Positions 53,032 to 63,408 are shown, counted from the stretch's first letter. The stretch is 64,000 nt of DNA from an uncultured Blastocatellia bacterium (GCA_937934295.1 CALHAI010000007.1:1-64000), one strand, 5' to 3'. The notes: generated by a model not told the origin, from the letters alone. Made by a program: numbers and translations.

Positions 53032-55878
53032 ATGAAGGGCATCCTTCTGGCGACGTTTCTGCTCGTGCAGGCGCAGGCGACCGACGGCGTCATCGAGGGA
53101 ATCGTCCTGGATCCCTCAGGAGCAGTCATCGCCAGCGCCACTGTGCGTATCGTCAATATGGACACGGGGTACGCGCGAACGCTGACGACGAACGAGCGGG
53201 GATTTTATCGCGCGACGCTGCTGCCGCTTGGCCGCTACGAGGTCAGCGTGGAGGTCACCGGCTTCAAACGCGCCGTGCGCTCGGGCATCGTCCTCACGGC
53301 CGGGCGAACGGCCGTCGTCGATTTCACGCTGGAGGTCGGGCAGATCGAGCAAGCGGTGATGGTCACGGCCGATGTCCCCGTGGCCGATATCGGAAAGATC
53401 GAGCACGGCAGCACGATCTCAACGCAAGAAGTGCGGAATCTCCCCTTGGTCTCTCGCAACATCTACAACTTCATGCTCCTGCAACCGGGAGTGAGCGCGC
53501 GCCCCAATCCCGAATTCGGCGTGCCCCGCAAGGTGAATACGAATGGGTTCATTGACCGGATCAATTACCAACTGGACGGCAACACGAACACGCAGGCCGA
53601 TCGCGCGGGCATTCGCCTGATGCCGATCTCGGAGGTGTTCATCCGCGAGATCCAAGTCGTCAACAACGGCTTCGCTCCGGAATTCGGGACGACGACAGGC
53701 ACCGTCTACAACGCCATCACCGATTCGGGGACGAACGAAGTGCATGGCGAAGCCGGGTATCGCTTCCGCCGGAAGTCCTTCTCGGCGCGCCCGACGCTAC
53801 TTGGACCCACGCAGCCCAAACCGGATTTCGCCGCCGATACGGTGACGGCGCGACTGGGCGGCCCGATCCAACGCGATCGACTCCATTACTTCAGCGCCTA
53901 CGAATTCACGCGACGCGACATCCCGCGCCCGATCACCATCACGCCGGAGAACGCCGCGCGCATCGGGTTGACGTCCAAGCAGATCGGCGTCGTCCCGGCC
54001 TCGCAGCGAGTCAACTTCTTCATCGCCCGGAGCGACTACACGATCTCCGAGAAGCATCGCCTGATGTCTCGATACAATCTCTTCCGCAACAGCTCGCCGA
54101 ACAACATTGGCGGCGCGCTCTCGGCCGGGCTCCTCGCGGTGACGCGCTCGACCGATTTCATTGATGCCGCCGACTCGGTGGCAGCGCAACTGACCTCGAC
54201 GATCTCGGCCCGCGCCATCAATGAATTCCGCTTCCAATACGCGCGACGCCGCTTCTTCCGTGTGGCCAATCCGGAGAACGCCGTGCGCGGCCCGGCCATC
54301 ACGATCTCCGGCGTGGCGCTGTTCGGCGGACCGACCGACGATGGGCAGCGCTTCCGCCAAACGAGCGTGGACATCGTGGACAATTTCACGCGCATTCGCG
54401 GGAACCATGCCTTCAAGTTCGGATTCGCGATGACGACCTATAGCGATTTCCGGAGAGAGCCGCTCTTCGCCGAATACGTCTTCCCAAACATCGATGCCTA
54501 TCTGAACGCCGTCAATGGGACGAATCCGAGAGGGTATACGACCTTCCGGCAACGGCTGGGGAACCCGGAGATCAGCGAGCGCGCGTTCTTCTACTCGGCG
54601 TTCTGGCAGGATGACTGGCGCGTGACGCAGAACCTCAAGCTCCTCTACGGCGTGCGCTATGAGCTGTACGATGTCCCGAATGCAGACCCGACCTCGCCGC
54701 TTCCGCTCTCGCGCGACTTCAAGGTGGATAAGAACAACTTCGCCCCACGCGTGGGTCTCTCCTATGGGATTGGGCGCGAGCGGAAGACCGTCGTGCGAGC
54801 GAGCGCCGGCATCTACTACGACTTCCCGAAGCTCGACTTCTATCGCCTGGCGATTCTGAACAATGGCAATCCGCGCTTCCGCGACATCTCGGTCTCGGGG
54901 ACGAGCCCCTTTGCGCCCGCCTTCCCGCAGACGCTCGAGCAGGTGCCGCCCGGCTTCCCCCTGCCGCGCGTGAGCGTGAACGCCGTCGCTTCGGATTTCG
55001 CCAACCTCTACTCGAGCAATGCGAATCTGCAGATCGAGCGCGCGCTCACCTCTGACATGTCCGTCGTCCTGAGCTACGTCTTCGCCAAAGGGACGCGCAT
55101 CCCCGTGCGGCGAAACATCAACCCGATCAATCCGATCCGCACGCTCGCCGATGGGCGCCCCATCTTCGATACGGCCGTGAATCCGCAGACGCGACGCTTC
55201 CCCGAATTCGACAACGTCTTCCTGGACGAATCCGTGGGGAATTCCAATTACAATGGCGTCACCGTTCAGCTCATCAAGCGGTTCTCACACGGGTATCAGA
55301 TCACGGCGTCTTACACGTGGTCGCACGCCATTGACGATGCGCCGGAAGTGAACGTGCTCGACAGCAACGTACAGCTCTCGGATCCGACCAATCGGCGTCG
55401 CGATCGCGGCAACTCGCTCTCGGATCGCCGCCACATCTTCTACGTGAGCAGCGTCCTGGCGCCCAAGGTGAACGTGGAGAACCGATTCTGGAACGCGCTC
55501 TTGAACGACAATCAGATGAGCCTCATCGTGAGCGCCGACAGCGGCGACACATTCAATATCCTGGCCAATCGCGATCTCAACAACGACCGAGTTCTGATGG
55601 ATCGGCCGCTCTTCATCGGCCGCAACACGGTGGATGGACCGAACAACTTCAACGTGGATCTCCGGTACTCGCGCTTCGTGCGCTTGGGCGAGCGCGCCAA
55701 CGTCGAGTTCTTCGCGGAGTTCACCAATCTGACCAATCATCCGAACATCACGGATTTGACGACGACGGTGGCGGTGAACGCCGATGGGAGTCTCGTCTCG
55801 CCGCTTCCGGCGCGCTTTCCGCGATCGGGAGCGCTCGAGTCGCGACAGTTGCAGCTCGGGTTCAAGCTGAATTTCTGA
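53032..55878 (+). CDS. TonB-dependent receptor (Oar-like), 948 aa
   Basis: An outer membrane receptor inside the ROK operon. The signal peptide is short (to about residue 16), followed by a carboxypeptidase-regulatory-like domain (about 20-100, GIVLDPSGAVIASATV), a plug domain (LPLVSRNIYNFMLLQPG, then DSGTNEVHGE near residue 231) and a beta-barrel ending QLGFKLNF. The start codon is preceded by GTGAGGAGGGGAT. Being co-transcribed with a ROK regulator and two glycan-type enzymes, it is the receptor in the window with the strongest hint of a sugar-derived ligand. No dyad or -24/-12 element precedes it. Confidence 0.92.
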   Translation: MKGILLATFLLVQAQATDGVIEGIVLDPSGAVIASATVRIVNMDTGYARTLTTNERGFYRATLLPLGRYEVSVEVTGFKRAVRSGIVLTAGRTAVVDFTLEVGQIEQAVMVTADVPVADIGKIEHGSTISTQEVRNLPLVSRNIYNFMLLQPGVSARPNPEFGVPRKVNTNGFIDRINYQLDGNTNTQADRAGIRLMPISEVFIREIQVVNNGFAPEFGTTTGTVYNAITDSGTNEVHGEAGYRFRRKSFSARPTLLGPTQPKPDFAADTVTARLGGPIQRDRLHYFSAYEFTRRDIPRPITITPENAARIGLTSKQIGVVPASQRVNFFIARSDYTISEKHRLMSRYNLFRNSSPNNIGGALSAGLLAVTRSTDFIDAADSVAAQLTSTISARAINEFRFQYARRRFFRVANPENAVRGPAITISGVALFGGPTDDGQRFRQTSVDIVDNFTRIRGNHAFKFGFAMTTYSDFRREPLFAEYVFPNIDAYLNAVNGTNPRGYTTFRQRLGNPEISERAFFYSAFWQDDWRVTQNLKLLYGVRYELYDVPNADPTSPLPLSRDFKVDKNNFAPRVGLSYGIGRERKTVVRASAGIYYDFPKLDFYRLAILNNGNPRFRDISVSGTSPFAPAFPQTLEQVPPGFPLPRVSVNAVASDFANLYSSNANLQIERALTSDMSVVLSYVFAKGTRIPVRRNINPINPIRTLADGRPIFDTAVNPQTRRFPEFDNVFLDESVGNSNYNGVTVQLIKRFSHGYQITASYTWSHAIDDAPEVNVLDSNVQLSDPTNRRRDRGNSLSDRRHIFYVSSVLAPKVNVENRFWNALLNDNQMSLIVSADSGDTFNILANRDLNNDRVLMDRPLFIGRNTVDGPNNFNVDLRYSRFVRLGERANVEFFAEFTNLTNHPNITDLTTTVAVNADGSLVSPLPARFPRSGALESRQLQLGFKLNF

Positions 55879-55989
55879 ACGGGATCGCGTGAAGCGGCCA
55901 AGGGGATGTCGGATGATTCGCCCACGCGTATGAGGAGGCAGCGCCGGCATCCCCTCATCCTGACGTCCGACAATCCACTAGGAGGAAAT

Positions 55990-58758
55990 ATGCCACGACG
56001 ATCAGTGACTCTCCACGCGTCCTGCGGCTTCCTCCTCTTCCTCCTCGCGCTCGGATCAGTCCCACGAGCGGTCTTGGGAACACCGCAGTTGGTTCCGATC
56101 CAGGAAGCTGACGAGCTATGGATGGAGGTCGTTCCGAAGCCGGCTGTGGATTCCGGTCTGCTGGGACTTGTGCAGGTGCTGCGGAAGTTGCGCACGACGG
56201 CGCGACTGTTGCATGTGACGGCGCATCCGGATGATGAGGATGGGATGATGCTCACGCTCGTCGCGCGCGGCTGGGGCGCCGAGGTGATGCTGCTGACGCT
56301 CACGCGCGGCGAGGGCGGACAGAACAAGGTGGGGCCGGAGTTGCTGGATGCCCTCGGCCTCTTGCGCACGCTCGAGCTACTCGCCGCCGATGCGCACTAT
56401 GGCGTCCGACAGCGCTTCACGCGGGTGGCCGATTTCGGTTTCTCCAAAACGGCGGAAGAGACGCTTCGGAAATGGAACGGGGGCGAGCCGGCACTCGCCG
56501 ATCTAGTGCGCGTGGTCCGCGCCTTTCGTCCCGATGTCATGGTGGCGCGCTTTCACGGGGCCCCGCGCGATGGGCACGGGAACCATCAAGCGGCGGGGAT
56601 CCTCGCGCGCGAAGCGTTCGAGGCGGCCGGCGATCCCGCCCGCTTCCCGGAACAGCTTCGAGAGGGTCTGCTCCCGTGGTCGCCGAAGAAGCTCTACGTC
56701 AGCGTGCGGGCCGATGAAGCGCACACCGTGCGCCTGAACACGGGGGCGTATGATCCGGCGCTCGGGCAATCCTACGCGCAACTGGCCATGACGGGGTTGA
56801 GCCTTCAACTCACGCAAGGTGTGGGCGGCGTGGTCGTCCCCCCGGGAGATCGGTATTCGTACTATCGGCTCATCGCCTCGCGCGTACCGACATCGGGGCG
56901 CGAGGAGAGTCTCTTCGATGGTTTGGATACGAGTCTGCCTGGGCTGGCCGCTCGATTGGGCGCTGAGGAGCACACCGTGCCCTTCCTTCGCCCTGCGTTG
57001 CGCGAAGTGGATCACTATGTTGTCGAAGCCCAGATGGCGCTTGCTCCGGAGCATCCGGAGCGCGCGGCGCGTCCCTTACTGCGCGGTCTCACAGTGCTCA
57101 CCGATCTCACCGCGCGCCTCGAACGCGCGTCGCTCTCGCCCGCAGCACGACAGGAGCTCTTGCTCCACCTGCGTACGAAACGCGCGCAATTCGCGCGCGC
57201 GATCGCTCTGGCGCTTGGCCTGACCTTGGAGGCGCTCGTGGATGCGTCAACGCCATCCGGCGCTCAAGAAGGCGAGATGTTCGGGTTCACGCGCCCGCGC
57301 GAGACCTTCGTCGTGGCTTCTCCGGGACAGACGGTCACGCTGACGGCGCGACTGTGGAATCGCGGTCGGGAGCGAGTGATCCCCGAAGACCTCGCGTGCG
57401 AAGCCCCGAAGGGATTCGCCATCACCACGCTTCGGCGCGAGCTGAAGCCGCTCGGTCCCAACGAGGGAGCTTTCGTCCAATGCCAGGTGACGATCCCGGC
57501 CGATCTTGAGCGCACGGCCTGGACACGCCCGTATTGGTGGCGTGAAGATCCGCAGCGAGAGCCGATCCTTCGACTCGACGTCCCGGACTATGCCACGCTG
57601 CCGCTGCCTCCGCTGCCCATGCGCGTTCGCGCACGCTACACGGTGGACGGGATGCCCAGCGACATCGCCGATGTCGTTCGCACGCGCGTTGTGGATCCTC
57701 TGTATGGCGAGGAACATCGTCCGCTTCTGATCGGTCCCCCCCTCTCGATTCATGGGCATCCCGAATCGGTCGTGATCCGCGCGTCTTCCGCCGAAGCCAT
57801 CCCGGTGACCGTGAGCGTGCGCTCTCACGTGCGCGACGAAGCGCGCGTCACGCTTCGCCTCGCCGCGCCGCCGGGATGGCGCGTTGAGCCCGCAGCGCAG
57901 ACCGTGAGCTTCTCGCGTGAGGGGGAAGTGCAGAGCGCCACGTTCCGGCTCATGCCCGAGAGCGTGCGCGAAGGCCGCTATGACGTGACGGCCATCGCCG
58001 AGTACCAGGGACGACCGTATGCGGAGGGCTATGCGCTTCTTGGGCGGCGCGAGATCGGATGGTTCCCATTCTTTCAACCGGCGCGCGTGCGCCTCCACGT
58101 CGTGGACGCCATCGTGCCGCCAGCCGACATGCGCATCGGGTATATCATGGGCGCGGGCGATGAGATCCCGCGCGTGCTCGCGCAGCTCGGATTAGACGTG
58201 GAGGTCCTCACGCCGGAACAGCTCGCCCGCGGAGATTTGAGCCGCTTCCACGTGATCATCCTCGGCATTCGAGCCTACGACGTGCGAGCGGATGTGCGAG
58301 AGCATAATCGGCGGCTCCTGGAATTCGTCGAACGTGGGGGGACATTGCTCGTGCAGTACAATCAAGACGTCGCGACGTTCAACAGTGGGCGTTTCACACC
58401 CTATCCCGCGACGCTCGGGCGTGGACGCGTGAGCGTGGAAGATGCCCCGGTCGAGATCCTCGCGCCGGAGGATCGGCTCTTTCACTGGCCGAACCGCATC
58501 ACCGAGCGCGATTTTCAGGGATGGGTGCAGGAGCGCGGCCTCTATTTCATGGAGCGATGGGATGAACGGTTCACACCGCTTTTGGCCTCGCAGGATCCGG
58601 ATGAGCCCTCCCTTCGCGGAGGGCTCCTGCGCGCTCGATACGGACGCGGGACGTATCTCTTCACCGGTTACGCGTTCTTTCGTCAGCTTCCGGCCGGCGT
58701 GCCCGGCGCCATTCGTCTCTTCGTGAACTTGCTCTACGCCGGACGAGAAGGGCGCTGA
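55990..58758 (+). CDS. Large PIG-L (LmbE-like) deacetylase family protein, multidomain, secreted
   Basis: A 922-residue exported protein. After a signal peptide (to about residue 30) comes a PIG-L domain (about 70-320) with the zinc motif AHPDDE (78-83) and the second motif GHGNH (195-199). PIG-L enzymes are zinc-dependent N-deacetylases, typically acting on N-acetylglucosamine conjugates. Residues about 440-700 look like two beta-sandwich modules (NEW3-like, TVTLTARLWNRGRERV). Residues about 715-920 resemble a glutamine-amidotransferase/ThuA-like fold (MRIGYIMGAGDEIPRVLAQLG, FVERGGTLLVQYNQD). The ATG follows AGGAGGAAAT. It is third in the ROK-receptor operon. Substrate unknown; domain limits are approximate. 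Confidence 0.85.
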   Translation: MPRRSVTLHASCGFLLFLLALGSVPRAVLGTPQLVPIQEADELWMEVVPKPAVDSGLLGLVQVLRKLRTTARLLHVTAHPDDEDGMMLTLVARGWGAEVMLLTLTRGEGGQNKVGPELLDALGLLRTLELLAADAHYGVRQRFTRVADFGFSKTAEETLRKWNGGEPALADLVRVVRAFRPDVMVARFHGAPRDGHGNHQAAGILAREAFEAAGDPARFPEQLREGLLPWSPKKLYVSVRADEAHTVRLNTGAYDPALGQSYAQLAMTGLSLQLTQGVGGVVVPPGDRYSYYRLIASRVPTSGREESLFDGLDTSLPGLAARLGAEEHTVPFLRPALREVDHYVVEAQMALAPEHPERAARPLLRGLTVLTDLTARLERASLSPAARQELLLHLRTKRAQFARAIALALGLTLEALVDASTPSGAQEGEMFGFTRPRETFVVASPGQTVTLTARLWNRGRERVIPEDLACEAPKGFAITTLRRELKPLGPNEGAFVQCQVTIPADLERTAWTRPYWWREDPQREPILRLDVPDYATLPLPPLPMRVRARYTVDGMPSDIADVVRTRVVDPLYGEEHRPLLIGPPLSIHGHPESVVIRASSAEAIPVTVSVRSHVRDEARVTLRLAAPPGWRVEPAAQTVSFSREGEVQSATFRLMPESVREGRYDVTAIAEYQGRPYAEGYALLGRREIGWFPFFQPARVRLHVVDAIVPPADMRIGYIMGAGDEIPRVLAQLGLDVEVLTPEQLARGDLSRFHVIILGIRAYDVRADVREHNRRLLEFVERGGTLLVQYNQDVATFNSGRFTPYPATLGRGRVSVEDAPVEILAPEDRLFHWPNRITERDFQGWVQERGLYFMERWDERFTPLLASQDPDEPSLRGGLLRARYGRGTYLFTGYAFFRQLPAGVPGAIRLFVNLLYAGREGR

Positions 58759-58809
58759 AGTCAAAATGGGCATCCTCGCGCCCGGACGACCGGACATTGG
58801 GAGAGAACG

Positions 58810-61446
58810 ATGATGCGAGAACTCCTCGCGACGATTCTCCTCCTCACCCATGTGGGCTCGAGCATTCTCGAGCGTCCCCAACCGCCCTCGCCGCTCCCTT
58901 CACGCATACGCATCCGCATTGAACATCCGCGTGAGGGAGCCCCCATCCTTCTCGGTCTGCCCTTCCCCAAAGGCGCTCTCCCCGCGCCCGAGCACGTGCG
59001 CGTCCTCACTCCGGAGGGGCGCGAGATCCCGTCGCAGATCACGGAAGTGAGCACGTGGGCGCCCGCCGATGAGAGCGTGAAATGGATCTGGGTCTTCTTC
59101 TTCGCCGAAGCCTCCGACGAATATGTCGTCGAGTATGGGCCGAGGATTCGACAAGCGGGGCCGCCCCCGCAGCGCGTGACCGTCATCAACAATCAGGGCG
59201 AGCGCGGATTCGCCGAAGTGACGACTGGGCCGCTGCGCTTCCTCGTGCGGAAGGGCGAAGGAGGCTTCTTGCACCGCGTGCAACTGGATATGGAGGGGAA
59301 TGGATTCGATGAATCAGACGTGATCGCCGAAGGCCCGCCCGGGCGCGGATCGTTCCTCGATCTCTTGGACGATGCCGGCGTGGACCCCTCGCGCGCGGTC
59401 ATCACGCGAACGGTCGTCGAGAAGGGATCGGGCCCGCTTCACGTCGTCTTGCGCGTCGAAGGCGAATACCGGTACGCACGCGCGGATAACCCGGCGGCGC
59501 CCTTTGTGATGCGCATTCACGCCTATGCCGGGAAGCCCTATATTCGCGTCCTCCACACGTTCGTCTACACAGGCATCCCCGATAAGCATCAGCCCGTGGA
59601 GGGAGAACATGCGCACGTCGCCACGCAGGGTGAGAAGATTCGTCGCGAGGAACCGGGTGATCCCGGATGGACACAACCGAATGATCGCATCGCGGCCGTC
59701 GGTCTGGCGCTCGATGTGAAGCTCTCGCCACGACGGCGAATGCGAACGAGCTTTCGGGAAGGGAGATGGTGGCAGGATGGAGCGCGGCGCGAGATCGCGC
59801 GCGAGATCTCAGGGGTGCGCACGCTCTCTCTGCTGCAATCCGGTCCGAAGCCCACGCGCCTGCCGCCTGTCCCGGAATCCACGCCCGATCGGCGAGTGGA
59901 AGGGTTCTTCGCCCACCTGGACGCAGACGATCGCGCGATCGCTCGCGCCGAACGCGCCGACGGGTGGATGGACATCTCGGACGAACGCTGGGGCCTCGCC
60001 CTCGGAGTCCGGCATTGCCTCGAAGAATACCCGAAAGAGCTTCGCTGGGAAGCGCCCGGACGCGTGACGGCCTTCCTTTGGTCGCCACGCGTGGAGCCAA
60101 TGAGCTTCGCCCGTTGGTCGAGCGAGCTGGAATATGAGGACGGCTCCGAAGGAACGGTGGAGAATTGGGCGCAGGGGCTCGCGAAGACGAGCGAGCTGAT
60201 CTTTTACTTCCACAAGAGCGAGGCCGCGGATATCGAGCGAACGATGAGCTATGTCCTCGACCCTCCGGTCGCTCATGCCGATCCACGATGGTATGCCGAG
60301 AGCGGCATCTATGGGAGGTTCGCGCCCCGCACAGAGCGGTTCCCCGAATTCGAACGCGCTCTCGATTACAAATTCGAGTGGTGGCTCTTCAATCAACGAT
60401 GGGTGCCGTGGTTCGGGATGTTCGACCATGGGGATGGGAAGTGGAATTTCGATGGAGAGAGATGGGACGTCTGGGTGTGCAACGAACCGGCGGTGGACTT
60501 CATGCTGTGGCTGCATTTCCTCCGCACGGGCGATCGCCGGCTCTATCTGGCTGCGGAAGCCGCGAGCCGCCATTCGATGGACGTGGACAACACGCATTGG
60601 CCGCCCGATCCGAAATACTATGGGGAGACGAATTCCGCGCTCGACTTTTGGGAGACGCTTCGGCAGCCGCCCGGGACGAAATACCTCGGCATCGGCCGCC
60701 GACATGGCCTGCAGCATTGGTCGCGCGCCTTGAGCGCGCATGTTTGGGTCGCCGGATGGCTGGCCAGTTATTACCTGACGGGATATCACCGGGGATTGGA
60801 CGTGGCGATCCAAACGGCCGAGACGTATCTCAAGCGCATCTGGGGTGAGCACGATCTGACCGGTCGTCGGCTGTATCTCTCGGCGTGGAACCTCGTCGAA
60901 GTCTGGGACGCCACGAAGGACGAACGCTACGAGCGCGAGTTGAAAGAACGGATCGCGCGCATGCTCTTTTGGCAGGAGCGGGAGCAAGGCGGCAGCCTCG
61001 TCATGGATCGCTACGGCTATGCGCAGAATTACGCCTCACACGCGCTGGCGCGATACCTCGATCTCACGGGGGATCGCCTCGTGCGCGCAGCGCTCGTGCG
61101 GCACGCGCGGCGCGTGCGGGACGTTCCCCCACTCAGCCATCGCATGGAATCCTATTTGGCGACGATTCACAGCCTCGTCGTGGGCTACGACCTGACGGGC
61201 GAGCCGAGCTTCCTCCAGGAGTTGAAGCGGCGAATCGAGCTGCTGAAGATGGACGCATTGCCCCGTCCCATTGACGATTCCTGGACACAGCGGGAGTTGT
61301 TCGCCGCTTTGGAGAAGGCGAGTCACTTGCCCAGGGACCCTGACGGCCGCCGCCCCCTCTGGAGCTTCACGCACGGATTGCGCGTCTTCGGATGGACGCA
61401 CGCCTATGGCCTGCCCTACGCCCTGCGCGTCCTCGCTCAGCCGTGA
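58810..61446 (+). CDS. PcRGLX/YetA-like secreted glycan-active protein
   Basis: An 878-residue protein with a short signal peptide. The N-terminal part (about 30-190, with GLPFPKGALPAPEHVRVL and ESVKWIWVFF) fits the RIFT-barrel domain of PcRGLX/YetA-like proteins. A central beta-sandwich and a C-terminal alpha/alpha-toroid follow (about 480-870, with repeated helix pairs and ETNSALDFWETLRQP). PcRGLX is an exo-acting rhamnogalacturonan lyase; YetA is uncharacterised. The enzyme may therefore be a lyase or hydrolase on acidic sugars, but the catalytic residues were not identified and the assignment is by overall pattern. It ends the ROK-receptor-PIG-L operon, 51 nt after the PIG-L gene. Confidence 0.65.
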   Translation: MMRELLATILLLTHVGSSILERPQPPSPLPSRIRIRIEHPREGAPILLGLPFPKGALPAPEHVRVLTPEGREIPSQITEVSTWAPADESVKWIWVFFFAEASDEYVVEYGPRIRQAGPPPQRVTVINNQGERGFAEVTTGPLRFLVRKGEGGFLHRVQLDMEGNGFDESDVIAEGPPGRGSFLDLLDDAGVDPSRAVITRTVVEKGSGPLHVVLRVEGEYRYARADNPAAPFVMRIHAYAGKPYIRVLHTFVYTGIPDKHQPVEGEHAHVATQGEKIRREEPGDPGWTQPNDRIAAVGLALDVKLSPRRRMRTSFREGRWWQDGARREIAREISGVRTLSLLQSGPKPTRLPPVPESTPDRRVEGFFAHLDADDRAIARAERADGWMDISDERWGLALGVRHCLEEYPKELRWEAPGRVTAFLWSPRVEPMSFARWSSELEYEDGSEGTVENWAQGLAKTSELIFYFHKSEAADIERTMSYVLDPPVAHADPRWYAESGIYGRFAPRTERFPEFERALDYKFEWWLFNQRWVPWFGMFDHGDGKWNFDGERWDVWVCNEPAVDFMLWLHFLRTGDRRLYLAAEAASRHSMDVDNTHWPPDPKYYGETNSALDFWETLRQPPGTKYLGIGRRHGLQHWSRALSAHVWVAGWLASYYLTGYHRGLDVAIQTAETYLKRIWGEHDLTGRRLYLSAWNLVEVWDATKDERYERELKERIARMLFWQEREQGGSLVMDRYGYAQNYASHALARYLDLTGDRLVRAALVRHARRVRDVPPLSHRMESYLATIHSLVVGYDLTGEPSFLQELKRRIELLKMDALPRPIDDSWTQRELFAALEKASHLPRDPDGRRPLWSFTHGLRVFGWTHAYGLPYALRVLAQP

Positions 61447-61520
61447 ACATCCCGAGTGTCCGATCCCTTGGCGAGGTTGAAGAGGCGAAGGGCGAGATGT
61501 CGCTCCGCGCTCCACAGCGC

Positions 61521-63272
61521 TCATCGAGAGTCCGTCGAGAGACGAATGTTGTAGACATCGAGTGTCGTCCCCATGACGCGCTGCAATTCGGCGATCGCCT
61601 TGTTATAGGTGATGAGGGCCTGAAGCTCCGCTCCGCGCGCTTGCGAAAGTTGGTTCTGATATTGCAGGACGAGGAAGTTCGTGGACATCCCGGCGGCGAA
61701 TCGCTCCTGCTCGCCTTCGAGCTGTCTCTCGCGGGCCAGACGCGCGGTGCGAGCGGCTTCGATGCTCTGGCGCGCGGCCTCGATATTCTGCAACGCGTTC
61801 CGCACTTCGATGGCGATCCGTTGAAGGAGCTGTTGCTCCTGAAAGTCCAGAGCGCGCGCCTGCGCCTTCGCTTGTCCCAGTTGCGCCTCAGCCGTGCGAT
61901 TCCGAAGGGGGAAGCTGATGCTCACCCCGATGGCCACGTTGCGAAATCGCTGGCGCAGGGCGCTCTCGATGGCTTGTCCGGGACCGCCGAGAAACTGCGC
62001 GGCGACTCCACCGGCTAAAAATGGGAATTCCGGCGGGGGAGGAGCCGCCGTCCCCGCCAGCCCGAAAGACGCATAGCGCATGATCAGATTGATCGTCGGC
62101 CGCGTCTGGTTCGCGAAGTACTGAATGGCAATGTCCGTTTGTTCCTTTTGAAGCTGCAATTGCTTCACCTCCGGACGATTCGCGAGCGCCACCCGCAAGG
62201 CGCTCTCCTCATCGATGGCCGGCGGCACATATTCGATGCTCTCGGTGGGCACGATATTGGCTCGCCAGAGCGGATCATTCAGATTCGGGAGGATCAAGCC
62301 CTTCAACGTATTCTCCGCGACCGCGACCTGCGCGACGGCGGCGATCAGCTCCTGGTTCCGCCGCTCGATCTCCGCGAGCGATTGATGCAACTCGATCGGC
62401 GGAAGCGTCCCCGCCTCCACGCGCGCTTGGTTCTCCTCATGCTGCCGCCGCGCCAGCTCGACGGCCTCCTGCAGGATCTCGACGTTTCGAATCGCGAAGA
62501 CGAGATCGTAATAGGCCCTCTGCACCTGCGTGATGATCTCGATGACGCGCTGCCGGAATTGGCTGTCGGAGAGATCAAGCGCTTTCTTCGCAATTCGAAT
62601 CTGCTGCTTCGTCGGATTCCACAGGAAGTTGCGCCAGAGCGGTTGGACGAGATCCAGAGCGAGCGTCGTGAAGAACTGTGGGTTCAGCGTGGCGAAGATC
62701 GAGTTGGTCGTCGTGCGTTGGTTCGAGAGGGCGAACTGCCAACTCCCTCCCGTCGGGAGCACCTGGCTCATCCCAAAGTTGTACGTGAACGTTCGACTCT
62801 GCTGGGCATGAGCATCGCGCCCCGCTTGCAAGCGCGAGGCGGCCGGTATCGCGCGGGATTCGAAGCCGAAGCCTTGCGCGGCAGCCCCTCCGGAGAATCC
62901 CGTGGCCGCCAGCGCCGCGGCCGGTGGCGGCGCGCCAATCAAGATGACGGGATCATACGCGCCTTGAGCAGCACGCAGCGCAAATTCGCTCACCTGAACC
63001 CCCGTGCGTTGTACCTGAATCTCGTTGTTGTTCTCCAGAGCCTTCAAAATGGCATCGTGCAGCGAGAGATACCAGAGGTTCTCCACGTCCACGCCCACGC
63101 GTTTGACCATGAGCGGCCGAACGCGTCCGAGCGAGACCGATTCCTGCGGCTCCAGTTTCTTCGATGATGGCACGGGATGCTGCGCCCTCATCTCGCGGAT
63201 GGGAAGGATGCTGAAGAGCAACCCCCACATGCTCATCCAGATGCCAACGACGACGTGTCGTTTCCTCCTCAT
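61521..63272 (-). CDS. TolC-family outer membrane protein
   Basis: A 583-residue outer membrane efflux channel of the TolC/NodT type. A signal peptide (to about residue 30, EMRAQ) is followed by two related halves of long helices and short strands. Typical are LHDAILKALENNNEIQVQR near the N-terminus, LDLVQPLWRN, and the paired helical segments ending LVLQYQNQLSQARGAELQALITYNKAIAEL-like sequence at the C-terminus. These proteins form trimeric tunnels with an inner membrane pump and a periplasmic adaptor. Neither partner is adjacent; they may lie beyond the ORF or elsewhere. Residues about 110-150 are Ala/Gly-rich and variable. Ribosome binding site: GGAGGGGCTGGCC. Confidence 0.9.
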   Translation of the reverse strand: MRRKRHVVVGIWMSMWGLLFSILPIREMRAQHPVPSSKKLEPQESVSLGRVRPLMVKRVGVDVENLWYLSLHDAILKALENNNEIQVQRTGVQVSEFALRAAQGAYDPVILIGAPPPAAALAATGFSGGAAAQGFGFESRAIPAASRLQAGRDAHAQQSRTFTYNFGMSQVLPTGGSWQFALSNQRTTTNSIFATLNPQFFTTLALDLVQPLWRNFLWNPTKQQIRIAKKALDLSDSQFRQRVIEIITQVQRAYYDLVFAIRNVEILQEAVELARRQHEENQARVEAGTLPPIELHQSLAEIERRNQELIAAVAQVAVAENTLKGLILPNLNDPLWRANIVPTESIEYVPPAIDEESALRVALANRPEVKQLQLQKEQTDIAIQYFANQTRPTINLIMRYASFGLAGTAAPPPPEFPFLAGGVAAQFLGGPGQAIESALRQRFRNVAIGVSISFPLRNRTAEAQLGQAKAQARALDFQEQQLLQRIAIEVRNALQNIEAARQSIEAARTARLARERQLEGEQERFAAGMSTNFLVLQYQNQLSQARGAELQALITYNKAIAELQRVMGTTLDVYNIRLSTDSR

Positions 63273-63342
63273 GGCCAGCCCCTCCGATGTGAGATCAGTA
63301 CGGCATATTCTTCCTCGGCCTCCATCGCTGAGGCAAGCGCTC

Positions 63343-63373
63343 TTGACAGAAGCGAGGCCTCTGTTCCTACAAT
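63343..63373 (+). promoter_or_regulatory. Putative sigma-70-like promoter of the M20 gene
   Basis: TTGACA (63343-63348) and TACAAT (63368-63373) are separated by 19 bp, longer than optimal. The start near 63380 leaves a leader of about 29 nt with GAAGGAGGGAGAGC before the ATG. Confidence 0.45.
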
Positions 63374-63408
63374 CCCGCCATCATCACCACAGCAGAAGGA
63401 GGGAGAGC

